Under the pieces are notes generated by a model, which had not been told where the DNA came from, ran no database searches, and saw only the letters and a list, made by a program, of their open reading frames with translations. 64,000 nucleotides of DNA. It comes from AC-32 sp963704005. GTDB lineage: Bacteria > Actinomycetota > Thermoleophilia > Gaiellales > Gaiellaceae. The stretch is from positions 744,001-808,000 of the forward strand of contig CAVPGJ010000001.1 of assembly GCA_963704005.1 (NCBI GenBank), in the 5' to 3' direction. The position numbers and the translations under genes were made by a program. Shown here in pieces: positions 49,608 to 58,290 of this stretch (within the stretch, counting starts at the first letter, position 1; every line of letters starts with the position of its first letter).

Positions 49608-50595
49608 GATCCACGTCATGCGGGAGGACTTCCTCCCGCCCAAGCCGCCGCCGCGGCGGCACCTGATCTCGATCGGCGACCTGACCCGCGACGACGTCGA
49701 GCGGCTGCTCGCGACCGCGCGCAGCTTCGCGCGGACGCTCGAGCGCGAGGTCAAGAAGCTGCCGACTCTGCGCGGCTACACGGTCGTGAACGTCTTCTAC
49801 GAGTCCTCGACGCGCACCTCGTCGAGCTTCGAGCTGGCCGCCAAGCGCCTGAGCGCGGACACGATGTCGATCAAGGCCGCGGGGTCGTCGGTCGACAAGG
49901 GCGAGTCGCTCAAGGACACGGCCCTGACGCTCGGCGCCTACGACCCCGACGTGATCGTGATCCGGCACCCGCAGATCGGCGCGCCGCAGCTCGTCGCCCG
50001 CTTCACCGAGGCGCACGTCGTCAACGCCGGCGACGGCAAGCACCAGCACCCGACCCAGGCGCTGCTCGACCTGTTCACGATCCGCGAGGAGGTCGGCCCG
50101 CTCGACGGGCTGCACGTGGCGATCGTCGGCGACGTCCTCCACTCGCGGGTCGCGCGCTCGAACATCCAGGCGCTGACGCTGATGGGCGCGCGGGTGACGC
50201 TGGTCGGGCCGCCGCCGCTGCTCCCGCGCGGGATCGAGGCGATGGGCTGCGAGCTCTCGCACGACATCGGCTCGATCGCCGCCGCCGACGTCGTCTACGT
50301 CCTGCGCATGCAGCAGGAGCGGATGCAGGAGGGCGCCAACTACGTCCCGTCGCTGCGCGAGTACACCGCGCGCTGGGGCGTGACGCCGGAGCGGCTGCGG
50401 CCGGGGCAGAAGGTGATGCACCCCGGCCCGATGAACCGCGGCGTCGAGATCGACCCGCGCGTCGCCGATGCGGCCGACGCGCTGATCGAGACGCAGGTGC
50501 GCGCCGGGCTCGTCGTCCGGATGGCGGTGCTCTACGACCTGCTCACGACCGGGCCCGTCTCGGTGAAGACGCCCGACCCGCTGGAGGTGGCGTGA
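49600..50595 (+). CDS. pyrB: Aspartate carbamoyltransferase catalytic subunit
   Basis: Joins carbamoyl phosphate and aspartate in UMP synthesis. It is 331 residues with an N-terminal extension of about 20 residues. The carbamoyl-phosphate site is YESSTRTSSSFE (about residue 68) and HPTQALLDLFTI; the aspartate domain has VGPPPLLP and YVLRMQQERM, with MHPGPMNRGVEI. No regulatory pyrI lies nearby, so the class B/C-type enzyme associated with PyrC is likely. ATG 49600 lies within the end of pyrR. Confidence 0.96.
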   Translation: MGEIHVMREDFLPPKPPPRRHLISIGDLTRDDVERLLATARSFARTLEREVKKLPTLRGYTVVNVFYESSTRTSSSFELAAKRLSADTMSIKAAGSSVDKGESLKDTALTLGAYDPDVIVIRHPQIGAPQLVARFTEAHVVNAGDGKHQHPTQALLDLFTIREEVGPLDGLHVAIVGDVLHSRVARSNIQALTLMGARVTLVGPPPLLPRGIEAMGCELSHDIGSIAAADVVYVLRMQQERMQEGANYVPSLREYTARWGVTPERLRPGQKVMHPGPMNRGVEIDPRVADAADALIETQVRAGLVVRMAVLYDLLTTGPVSVKTPDPLEVA

Positions 50596-51896
50596 TGCTC
50601 TTCGTCCGAAAGGGCCGCAGCGACGACCTCGTCGTCCGCGGCGCGCGCGTGCTCGACCCGGCCGAAGGCGTGGACGCGGTCTGCGACGTCCGCGTCGACG
50701 GCGGCACGATCGCGCAGCTCGGGACGAACCTCGAGACGAACGAGCACCGCGTCGTCGACGGCTCGGGCCTCGTGCTCGCGCCCGCCTTCGTCGATCCGCA
50801 CGTCCATCTCCGCGTGCCCGGGCGCGAGGACGAGGAGACGATCGCCTCCGGGACCGCGGCCGCCGCGGCCGGCGGCTACTGCGCGATCCTGGCGATGCCC
50901 AACACCGACCCGGTGGTCGACTCCGCGGCGGTGCTCGGCTCGCTGGTCGAGGCCGCGCAGGCGCAGGCCGAGATCCCGGTCGGCTTCCTGGCCGCGATCA
51001 CCCGCGGCCAGGAGGGCGCCGAGCTGACCGAGATGGCCGAGCTCGCCGACCAGGGCGCGGCCGGGTTCAGCGACGACGGCCGCCCGGTCGTCGCGCCGGG
51101 CCTGATGCGCCGCGCGCTCCAGTACCACGGGATCACCGGGCGGCGTCTGGCGCTGCACTGCGAGGAGCCGACGCTCTCGAAGGGCGGGCAGATGCACGAG
51201 GGCGCAGTCTCGGCCGAGCTCGGGTTCTCCGGTTACCCGTCGGTCGCCGAGAGCACGATGGTCGAGCGCGACCTCTCGCTCGCTGCCTACGAGGGGCAGC
51301 CGCTGCACCTGCTGCACCTCTCGGCGCGCGAGTCGGTCGAGGCGCTGCGGGCGGCGCAGACAAAGGGCGTCGTCGCCACCGCCGAGGTCACGCCGCACCA
51401 CCTCTGTCTGACCGACGAGGCCGTCCGAACGCTCGACCCGAATCTGAAGATGAACCCGCCCTTGCGCTCGGCCGACGACCGGGCCGCGCTGATCGAGGGG
51501 CTTCGCGACGGCACGATCGGCTCGGTCGCGACCGACCACGCCCCGCACGCGCGGCACGAGAAGGAGGTGCCGTTCGAGGCGGCGCCGTTCGGCGTCACCG
51601 GCCTCGAGACCGCGTTCGCCGCGCTCTACACGAGCCTCGTCGAGCCGGGCCTCGTCCCGCTGGAGACGCTGCTCGAGCGGATGTCGACCGGCCCTGCGCA
51701 GGCGTACGGGCTCGAGCGGCCGCGGATCGCGGTCGGCGAGCCGGCCAACCTCGTCCTGCTCGACACCGCAGCCGAGTGGAAGGTCGAGGAGGCCGGCTTC
51801 CGCTCCCGCTCGGCCAACTCGTGGCTGCTCGGTCACAGCTTGAAAGGGCGCGTCGCCATGACGGTCGCGGCGGGCCGGGTGGTGTTCGAGGCGTGA
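50592..51896 (+). CDS. pyrC: Dihydroorotase
   Basis: Zn-dependent amidohydrolase closing carbamoyl aspartate to dihydroorotate. It is 434 residues, class I. Metal ligands are in PAFVDPHVHLRVPGREDEET (about residue 70), LALHCEEP, LHLLHLSARESVEAL and VATDHAPHARHEKE. The C-terminal PANLVLLDTAAEWKVEE is typical. GTG 50592 and ATG 50595 are both possible, overlapping the pyrB stop. It overlaps the next gene by 4 bp. Confidence 0.95.
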   Translation: MMLFVRKGRSDDLVVRGARVLDPAEGVDAVCDVRVDGGTIAQLGTNLETNEHRVVDGSGLVLAPAFVDPHVHLRVPGREDEETIASGTAAAAAGGYCAILAMPNTDPVVDSAAVLGSLVEAAQAQAEIPVGFLAAITRGQEGAELTEMAELADQGAAGFSDDGRPVVAPGLMRRALQYHGITGRRLALHCEEPTLSKGGQMHEGAVSAELGFSGYPSVAESTMVERDLSLAAYEGQPLHLLHLSARESVEALRAAQTKGVVATAEVTPHHLCLTDEAVRTLDPNLKMNPPLRSADDRAALIEGLRDGTIGSVATDHAPHARHEKEVPFEAAPFGVTGLETAFAALYTSLVEPGLVPLETLLERMSTGPAQAYGLERPRIAVGEPANLVLLDTAAEWKVEEAGFRSRSANSWLLGHSLKGRVAMTVAAGRVVFEA

Positions 51897-52468
51897 CGGT
51901 GGCGACCTCACCGGGACTCGACTCACGCTCATCTGCCTACGTGGCGGAGGTGGTCGGGACGATCGACTCGACAACGCCAGTCCGCGAGGCCTACCTCGTC
52001 GGGTCGGGCGCGACAGGTGCATTCGACCCTGCGACGAGCGACATCGACCTCGTCGCAGTCGTCGGTAGGCCGCTCGGCGCGGCGAGGCCGTCGCTCGCTC
52101 GGCGCCTGCTCGAGCTCGAGTGCCCAGCCCGCGACCTCCAACTCGTGCTTTACGTCGAAGGCGAGCAGCCGCCGAGCTTCGAGCTCAACCTGAATCAGGG
52201 TGAAGAGCGCCCCGACGAGGACGCGTTCTGGTTCGTGCTCGACGCGGCGCTGGCGCAGGAGCATGCAGTGCCGCTCCTGGCGGGACGGCCATGGACGGAG
52301 TTCTTCGTGCCGGTTCCGAACGAGCGTGTGCAAGCGGCCCTGACGGAGTCGATCGCGTGGTCGGAGCGGCAGCGGCCCGACAGCGAGTTCGCGCGAGTAA
52401 ATGCGATCCGGGCGCGGCACTACCTCGAGCACGGGGAGTGGATCACGAAGGAGGAGGCGAGACGATGA
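51893..52468 (+). CDS. Nucleotidyltransferase-like protein (AadA-type) inside the pyr operon
   Basis: 191 residues from GTG 51893 (overlaps pyrC stop). The polymerase-beta-like signature is LVGSGATGAFDPATSDIDLVAV (G-S, then D-x-D). The rest follows the aminoglycoside adenylyltransferase layout: DLQLVLYVEGEQPPSFELNLN, DAFWFVLDAALAQEHAVPLL, FFVPVPNERVQAAL and a C-terminal helix bundle (WSERQRPDSEF). The carA ATG overlaps its stop, so it is fully embedded in the operon. It has no known role in UMP synthesis. Composition is slightly less GC-rich than neighbouring genes, so transfer is possible. Confidence 0.8.
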   Translation: MTVATSPGLDSRSSAYVAEVVGTIDSTTPVREAYLVGSGATGAFDPATSDIDLVAVVGRPLGAARPSLARRLLELECPARDLQLVLYVEGEQPPSFELNLNQGEERPDEDAFWFVLDAALAQEHAVPLLAGRPWTEFFVPVPNERVQAALTESIAWSERQRPDSEFARVNAIRARHYLEHGEWITKEEARR

Positions 52469-53508
52469 CCGGATTCCTCGCTCTCGAGGACGGCTCGGTC
52501 TTCCGCGGCGAGTCGGTCGGCGCCGAGGGGTTCGCCTTCGGCGAGGCCGTCTTCACGACCGCGTTGACCGGCTACCAGGAGGTCGTCACCGACCCGAGCT
52601 ACGCGGAGCAGATCGTCGCCTTCTCGGCGCCGATGGTCGGTGTCTACGGCGTCGAGGCCGGCCGGTGCGAGTCGTCGCGGCCGCACGCGCGCGCGGTCGT
52701 GATGCGCGAGGCTCGCGGGCCGGCGTGGACGGACTGGCTGCACCAGCACGGGCTGGTCGCGCTCTCGGGGATCGACACGCGCTCGCTGGTCGTGCACCTC
52801 CGGAAGGCCGGGGCCATGCGCGCGATCGCCGTCTCGGGCGAGGCCTCGGTGGACGAGGCGCTTGCGGCCGTGCGCGAGCAGCCGGCGATGGCAGGCCGCG
52901 CCCTGGCGGCCGGCGTCTCGGCGCGCGAGCCGCACGTGTACTCCGACGCGGGCACGGCGAGTATCGCCGTCCTCGACTACGGCTGCAAGCGCTCGATCCT
53001 CGACCGGCTCGCCTGGGCCGGCGCCGCGGTCACCGTCTTCCCGCATGACGCCGCGCCGGCCGATCTGCTCGGCTTCGACGGCGTGCTGCTCTCGAACGGC
53101 CCCGGCGACCCCGAGCCGCTCACGCGGGAGGTCGAGACCGTGCGCGCGCTGCTCGGCGTGGTGCCGGTCTTCGGCATCTGCCTCGGCCACCAGCTGCTCG
53201 CGCTCGCAACCGGCCACGAGACCTTCAAGCTCCCCTTCGGCCACCGCGGCGCCAACCACCCCGTGCTCGACAAGCGCACGAACCGCGTGCTGGTGACGAG
53301 CCAGAACCACGGCTTCGCGGTCGCGCCGTCGACCGCGCACGAGGCGACGCACGTCTCGCTCTACGACGGCACAATCGAGGGGCTCGACTTCCCCGAGCTG
53401 CGCGCCCGCTCGGTGCAGTTCCATCCCGAGGCGCGGCCCGGCCCGCACGACGCCTGGCCGCTGCTGAGCGCGTGGGTCGAGGAGGTGGCGCTTGCCCAGG
53501 CGGCGTGA
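52465..53508 (+). CDS. carA: Carbamoyl-phosphate synthase small subunit
   Basis: Glutaminase subunit delivering ammonia to CarB. It is 347 residues from ATG 52465, preceded by AAGGAGGAGGCGAG. The N-terminal CarA domain has LEDGSVFRGESVGAEG and VFTTALTGYQEVVTDPSYA. The class I amidotransferase has the nucleophile Cys in VFGICLGHQLLALA and the His/Glu pair in VQFHPEARPGPHD. It overlaps carB by 17 bp and follows an unrelated nucleotidyltransferase-like gene. Confidence 0.96.
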   Translation: MTGFLALEDGSVFRGESVGAEGFAFGEAVFTTALTGYQEVVTDPSYAEQIVAFSAPMVGVYGVEAGRCESSRPHARAVVMREARGPAWTDWLHQHGLVALSGIDTRSLVVHLRKAGAMRAIAVSGEASVDEALAAVREQPAMAGRALAAGVSAREPHVYSDAGTASIAVLDYGCKRSILDRLAWAGAAVTVFPHDAAPADLLGFDGVLLSNGPGDPEPLTREVETVRALLGVVPVFGICLGHQLLALATGHETFKLPFGHRGANHPVLDKRTNRVLVTSQNHGFAVAPSTAHEATHVSLYDGTIEGLDFPELRARSVQFHPEARPGPHDAWPLLSAWVEEVALAQAA

Positions 53509-56500
53509 CCTCCGCTCGATCTGCCTGATCGGCTCGGGCCCGATCGTGATCGGCCAGGCCTGCGAGTTCGACTACGCGGGCTGCCAGGCGCTGAAGGTGC
53601 TCCGCGAGGACGGCTTCCGCACGATCGTCGTCAACTCGAACCCGGCGACGATCATGACCGACCCGGGCTTCGCCGACCGCACCTACCTCGAGCCGCTCGA
53701 TCTCGACTCGGTCGCCGACGTGCTCGGGCGCGAGCGGCCGGACGCGCTGCTCCCCACGATGGGCGGGCAGACCGCGCTCAACCTCGGCCTCGCGCTTGAG
53801 GAGGAGGGTGTGCTGAAGGCGCTCGGCATCGAGCTGATCGGCGCCCCGGCCGACGTGATCCGCCGCGCCGAGGACCGCGAGGAGTTCCGCGAGACGGTCC
53901 GCGCGACGGGCCTGAAGGTGCCCGAGTCGCTGGTCGTCACCTCGCGCGACGACCTGCCCGAGAGCCTCAGCTTCCCGGTCATCCTGCGCCCGGCCTTCAC
54001 GCTCGGCGGCCACGGCGGTGGCACCGCCCGCTCGCGCGAGGAGCTCGAGCCGCTGCTCGACCGCGCGCTGGCCGAGAGCCCGGTCGGCCAGGTGCTCGTC
54101 GAGGAGTCGCTGCTCGGCTGGGACGAGTTCGAGCTCGAGGTGATCCGCGACCGCAACGACAACGTGGTCGTCGTCTGCTCGATCGAGAACCTCGACCCCA
54201 TGGGCGTCCACACCGGCGACTCGGTCACGGTCGCGCCGCAGATGACGCTTTCCGACGAGGCGTACCAGGAGCTGCGCGACGCGGCCGCGACGATCATCCG
54301 CGCTGTCGGCGTCGAGTGCGGCGGCTCGAACATCCAGTTCGCGCGCGACCGCGAGCGTGGGGAGGTGCGCGTGATCGAGATGAACCCGCGCGTCTCGCGC
54401 TCGTCGGCGCTCGCCTCGAAGGCGACGGGCTACCCGATCGCCAAGGTGGCCGCGAAGCTCGCGGTCGGCTACACGCTGGACGAGATCCCGAACGACCTGA
54501 CGGGCACGACGCCGGCGAGCTTCGAGCCGACGCTCGACTACGTCGTCGTCAAGGCGCCTCGCTTCGCGTTCGAGAAGTTCCCGGGCGCCGACACGACCCT
54601 CGGCACCCAGATGAAGTCGGTCGGCGAGGCGATGGGGATCGGGCGCACGTTCACGGAGGCCTTCGCGAAGGCCCTGCGCTCGCGAGAGCTCGACGGTGGG
54701 GCGGTCACGCCCTGGGCCGCGCTCGACGAGCTGCCCGAGGGACTGCACCCCTGGTTCCGAGCCGAGTTGGAGCGGCTGCGGCTCGACCCGATGCAGCTCG
54801 AGGATCTCGTCGCCGACGACTGGCTGCGGCTGAAGCGGCTCGGCCACTCGGACGCGGCGGTGGCGGGCGCGTGCGGCGTGAGCGAGGAGGCGGCCCGCGC
54901 CGCCCGGCGCTCATGGGGAGTGCGGCCCGCGTTCCGGCAGGTCGACTCCTGCGCAGGCGAGGTCGAGGCCGGCTCGAATTACCTCTACTCGACCTGGGGC
55001 GAGGCCTCGGATCTCGAGCCGAGCGGTAGCTCGGTCGTGATCCTGGGTTCCGGCCCGAACCGGATCGGCCAGGGGATCGAGTTCGACTACTGCTGCGTGC
55101 ATGCGGCGCAGAGCTTCCGCGCGCTCGGCTACGAGGCGGTGATGGTCAACTGCAACCCGGAGACCGTCTCGACCGACTACGACACCTCAGACCGGCTCTA
55201 CTTCGAGCCGCTCGGCGCCGAGGAGGTCTTGGCCGTTTGCGAGCGCGAGCGGCCGGAAGGGGTCGTGATCCAGTTCGGGGGTCAGACCCCGCTCAAGCTG
55301 GCGCGCGCGATCGAGGCGGCGGGCTTCCGGATCCTGGGGACGCCGTTCGAGGCGGTCGACCTGGCCGAGGACCGCGAGCGCTTCGCGGCACTCTGCGACG
55401 GGCTCGGGATCGAGGTGCCGGCGTGGGGAATGGCGGCGGGCGCGGACGAGGCGGTCGAGGTCGCCGACCGGGTCGGCTACCCGGTGCTGGTGCGGCCGAG
55501 CTACGTGCTCGGCGGGCGCTCGATGCGCGTCTGCTACGACGCGGAGACGGTGCGCGAGGCCGCAGCCCCGCATGGCGGTGGAGGATCGCTGCTCGTCGAC
55601 CGCTTCCTCGAGAATGCGATCGAGCTCGACGTCGACGCGCTCTGCGACGGGAACGAGACCTTCGTCGCCGGCGTGATGCAGCACGTCGAGGAAGCGGGCG
55701 TCCACTCGGGCGACTCGAGCTGCGTGCTGCCGGCCACGTCGCTGACGCGGGCGGAGCACGAACAGGTGGTCGCCGTGGTCTCGCGACTCGGCCCCGCGCT
55801 CGGCGTGGTCGGCCTGCTGAACGTGCAGCTCGCGCTCGCGGACGGCCGGCTCTTCGTGCTGGAGGCGAACCCGCGCGCCTCGCGCACCGTGCCGTTCGTC
55901 AGCAAGGCGACGGGCGTCAACCTCGTCCAGGCCGCGTGCCGCCTGGCCGCCGGCGCGAGCCTGTCCGATCTGGCGCTGCCCGGGGGACAGTCCCTGGGAC
56001 AGGTCTCGGTCAAGGCCGCGGTGCTGCCGTTCGCGCGCTTCCCGGGCGCGGACGCCGTGCTCGGCCCCGAGATGCGCTCGACCGGAGAGGTGATGGCGAG
56101 CGCATCCGACCTGCCGACCGCCTTCGCCAAGGCGGAGCGCGCGGCCGGCCGGCGGCTGCCGACCGAGGGCACGGCCTTCCTCTCCGTCCGCGACGAGGAC
56201 AAAGCCGTGGTCGTCCAGGTCGCCCGCGCCCTCGACGCGCTCGGCTTCAAGCTGATCGCGACGGCCGGCACGGCGCACACGCTGGCCGCCGCCGGCCTGG
56301 TCGTCGAGCACGTCCGCAAGGTGACCGAGGACGGAGAGGGCCCGAGCGTGGTCGACCTCGTCCGCCGCGGCCGCTGCGACCTCGTCGTCAACACGCCGCA
56401 AGGCTCCGGCGCGCGAACGGACGGCTACCTGATCCGCGAGGCGGCGCTGCTGGCACGGGTCCCCTGCGTGACGACGATCTCCGGCGCGGCGGCCGCCGTC

Positions 56501-56578
56501 GAGGCGATCGCCCACGCCCACGACGAGGTCGCGCTCAGTCTCCAGGAGCGAATCGGTGCTCACGCGCAGAGCGCTTAG
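53492..56578 (+). CDS. carB: Carbamoyl-phosphate synthase large subunit
   Basis: 1,028 residues, full length, with no frameshift. Two ATP-grasp halves: the first from ICLIGSGPIVIGQACEFDYA (about residue 10), the second from VVILGSGPNRIGQGIEFDYC (about residue 515). ATP-grasp motifs RPAFTLGGHGGGTA and RPSYVLGGRSMRV, VIEMNPRVSRSSALASKATG and LEANPRASRTVPFVSKATG. The C-terminal MGS-like allosteric domain (about 905-1028) has ATAGTAHTLAAAG and VNTPQG, where UMP and other effectors act. It uses TTG 53492 and overlaps pyrK by 23 bp. Confidence 0.97.
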   Translation: MPRRRDLRSICLIGSGPIVIGQACEFDYAGCQALKVLREDGFRTIVVNSNPATIMTDPGFADRTYLEPLDLDSVADVLGRERPDALLPTMGGQTALNLGLALEEEGVLKALGIELIGAPADVIRRAEDREEFRETVRATGLKVPESLVVTSRDDLPESLSFPVILRPAFTLGGHGGGTARSREELEPLLDRALAESPVGQVLVEESLLGWDEFELEVIRDRNDNVVVVCSIENLDPMGVHTGDSVTVAPQMTLSDEAYQELRDAAATIIRAVGVECGGSNIQFARDRERGEVRVIEMNPRVSRSSALASKATGYPIAKVAAKLAVGYTLDEIPNDLTGTTPASFEPTLDYVVVKAPRFAFEKFPGADTTLGTQMKSVGEAMGIGRTFTEAFAKALRSRELDGGAVTPWAALDELPEGLHPWFRAELERLRLDPMQLEDLVADDWLRLKRLGHSDAAVAGACGVSEEAARAARRSWGVRPAFRQVDSCAGEVEAGSNYLYSTWGEASDLEPSGSSVVILGSGPNRIGQGIEFDYCCVHAAQSFRALGYEAVMVNCNPETVSTDYDTSDRLYFEPLGAEEVLAVCERERPEGVVIQFGGQTPLKLARAIEAAGFRILGTPFEAVDLAEDRERFAALCDGLGIEVPAWGMAAGADEAVEVADRVGYPVLVRPSYVLGGRSMRVCYDAETVREAAAPHGGGGSLLVDRFLENAIELDVDALCDGNETFVAGVMQHVEEAGVHSGDSSCVLPATSLTRAEHEQVVAVVSRLGPALGVVGLLNVQLALADGRLFVLEANPRASRTVPFVSKATGVNLVQAACRLAAGASLSDLALPGGQSLGQVSVKAAVLPFARFPGADAVLGPEMRSTGEVMASASDLPTAFAKAERAAGRRLPTEGTAFLSVRDEDKAVVVQVARALDALGFKLIATAGTAHTLAAAGLVVEHVRKVTEDGEGPSVVDLVRRGRCDLVVNTPQGSGARTDGYLIREAALLARVPCVTTISGAAAAVEAIAHAHDEVALSLQERIGAHAQSA

Positions 56579-57356
56579 GGTCGCCGGCAACGAGGCGGTC
56601 GGTCCGTACACGCTCCTGCGCGTCGAGCGCGGCGAGCTCCACCCCGGCATTCCCGGCCAGTTCTTCATGCTCGAGGCCCCGGGCCGCCTGCTGCCTCGGC
56701 CGATGAGCCTCTGCCTCGCGACCGCCCGCGAGATCGGCTTTCTGATCGACCCGATCGGCCCGGGCACGAGAGCGCTCTGCTCGCTCGCCGCGGGCGAGAC
56801 GCTGCGGGTCCTCGGCCCGCTCGGCAACGGCTTCCGGCTCGACGTCGAGCGGCCGCTCCTCGTGGGCGGCGGGATCGGGATCGCGCCGCTGCCCTACCTC
56901 TCGGAGCGGCTCGGCGCGCCGCCGGCGCTGCTCGGCTTCCGCAGCGCCTGGCACGCCGAAGCGGCCGCATTGCTCCCGGGTGCCGAAGTGGTCGTCGACC
57001 CGGTGCTTGTAACACAGTGTTACTTGGACGGGTTCGATGTCCTCGCCTGCGGCCCGGAACCGATGCTCGAGGCGGTCAGGCGCCGGAGCCCGGGCGCCCA
57101 GCTCGCCTGGGAGGCGCCGATGGCCTGCGGCTACGGCGCCTGCTACGGCTGCGCGGTCGAGATCGGCGGCGAGCTAAAACGCCTCTGCGTGGAAGGCCCG
57201 GTGCTCGGCCCCTGGCCGGCGGCGGCTCCCGCCGGGCAGAGCCCGGCTCCGCCCCCGCCTGCCGTCGCTGACGGCACGGTGCTCTCCGGGCCCGTGCTAT
57301 TCAGCACTGTGCCCTCCGGCCCCGCACCGCCAGCAACGGCCCAGGAGCCGAGCTGA
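56556..57356 (+). CDS. pyrK: Dihydroorotate dehydrogenase electron-transfer subunit PyrK (extended tail)
   Basis: Iron-sulfur flavoprotein partner of class 1B PyrD, passing electrons to NAD+. FAD part: GQFFMLEAPGRLLPRPMSLC; NAD part: LLVGGGIGIAPLPYLSERL and LACGPEPMLEA. The [2Fe-2S] cysteines are in MACGYGACYGCAVEIGGELKRLC (about residues 190-212). PyrK normally ends close to VEGPVL. Here about 50 further Pro/Ala/Ser-rich residues follow, encoded by palindromic repeat DNA including a family C unit (57226-57251) and a TGCCGTC-GCT-GACGGCA hairpin. The tail looks like a recent repeat-borne extension. Confidence 0.92.
   Translation: MLTRRALRVAGNEAVGPYTLLRVERGELHPGIPGQFFMLEAPGRLLPRPMSLCLATAREIGFLIDPIGPGTRALCSLAAGETLRVLGPLGNGFRLDVERPLLVGGGIGIAPLPYLSERLGAPPALLGFRSAWHAEAAALLPGAEVVVDPVLVTQCYLDGFDVLACGPEPMLEAVRRRSPGAQLAWEAPMACGYGACYGCAVEIGGELKRLCVEGPVLGPWPAAAPAGQSPAPPPPAVADGTVLSGPVLFSTVPSGPAPPATAQEPS
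57226..57251 (+). repeat. Dispersed palindromic repeat, family C (copy 2, inside pyrK)
   Basis: 26 bases, 2 differences from 14400-14425, centred on GCCGGGCAGAGCCCGGC. It encodes part of the low-complexity tail of PyrK (PAGQSPAP). Confidence 0.55.
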
Positions 57357-58258
57357 TGCGGCTGCTTAACGCCAGCGGTTGCCTCGACGCGCTGACCGCG
57401 CCCGAGGTCGCTGCAGAGCTGGACGCCTTCGTGACCAAGACGGTCACGCCGCTCCCGCGCGCGGGCAACGAGCCGGTGCGGATCGCCGAGACCGCGGTCG
57501 GAATGCTGAACGCGATCGGGCTCGCGAACCCGGGGATCGAGGCGTTCCTTCGCGAAGCGCTGCCACGCCTTGCCGGCGCGGTCTGGGTCTCGGTCGGAGG
57601 CTTCTCGACCCGGGATTACGCCGAGTTGTGCGAACGCCTCGACGGCGAGGACATCGCGGTGATCGAGCTCAACCTCTCCTGCCCGAACGTGGACGAGGTG
57701 CCGTCCGGAGTGGGGGAGGTGGTCGCGGCCGCGCGCGCTGTGACGAGCAAGCCGCTGTACGCGAAGCTCGCACCGGCCGCCGACGTCGCCGAGAACGCGA
57801 AGGCCGCGGAGGCAGCCGGTGCGGACGGGCTCAGCCTCGTCAACACGGTCAAGGGGATGGCGCTCGACGAGCGCACCCTCCGCCCGATCCTGGCCCGCGG
57901 GGCGGGCGGGCTCTCGGGCCCGGCGCTGCGACCCCTCGCGCTCGCGGCCGTCTTCGCCGCATACGAGGCGACCCACCTGCCGATCGCCGGGATGGGCGGA
58001 GTCGCGAGCGGCCGCGACGCGCTCGAGCTGCTCGCGGCCGGCGCGAGCGACGTGGCGCTTGGCACGATTCTCTTCTCCGATCCGGCCGCCCCGAGCCGCA
58101 TCAGGGCCGAGCTGGAAGCCGAGCTTGCGGCCCGAGGCTTTGCCGATCCTGACAACATCGTCGGCGCCGCTCACCGGCCCGAAGCCTTGACCCTCGACTC
58201 CAAGTCGAGAGTAGGACACAAAAAAAGCCTGCATACGCGCGCAAACGTGGTGGGTTGA
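57356..58258 (+). CDS. pyrD: Dihydroorotate dehydrogenase, class 1B catalytic subunit
   Basis: FMN enzyme oxidising dihydroorotate to orotate with PyrK. It is 300 residues. The start LLNASGCLD, AFVTKTVTP, the catalytic Cys in ELNLSCPNVDE (about residue 108), VNTVKGMALD and MGGVASGRDALELLAAGA fit class 1B. ATG follows the pyrK stop directly. The last 25 residues (LTLDSKSRVGHKKSLHTRANVVG) are unlike the family and may be altered by events that removed pyrF. The stop TGA lies within the -35 of the mihF promoter. Confidence 0.94.
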   Translation: MRLLNASGCLDALTAPEVAAELDAFVTKTVTPLPRAGNEPVRIAETAVGMLNAIGLANPGIEAFLREALPRLAGAVWVSVGGFSTRDYAELCERLDGEDIAVIELNLSCPNVDEVPSGVGEVVAAARAVTSKPLYAKLAPAADVAENAKAAEAAGADGLSLVNTVKGMALDERTLRPILARGAGGLSGPALRPLALAAVFAAYEATHLPIAGMGGVASGRDALELLAAGASDVALGTILFSDPAAPSRIRAELEAELAARGFADPDNIVGAAHRPEALTLDSKSRVGHKKSLHTRANVVG

Positions 58259-58282
58259 TTCGCGCCCCGAGCTTGTTAGTAT
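58255..58282 (+). promoter_or_regulatory. Promoter of mihF
   Basis: -35 TTGATT (58255-58260), 16-bp spacer, -10 TAGTAT (58277-58282). The GTG start at 58291 is 8 bases after the -10, so the transcript should be leaderless. The -10 matches that of the SOS LysM gene, and here too the -35 overlaps the TGA of the upstream gene. Confidence 0.6.
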
Positions 58283-58290
58283 CCCCCGCC

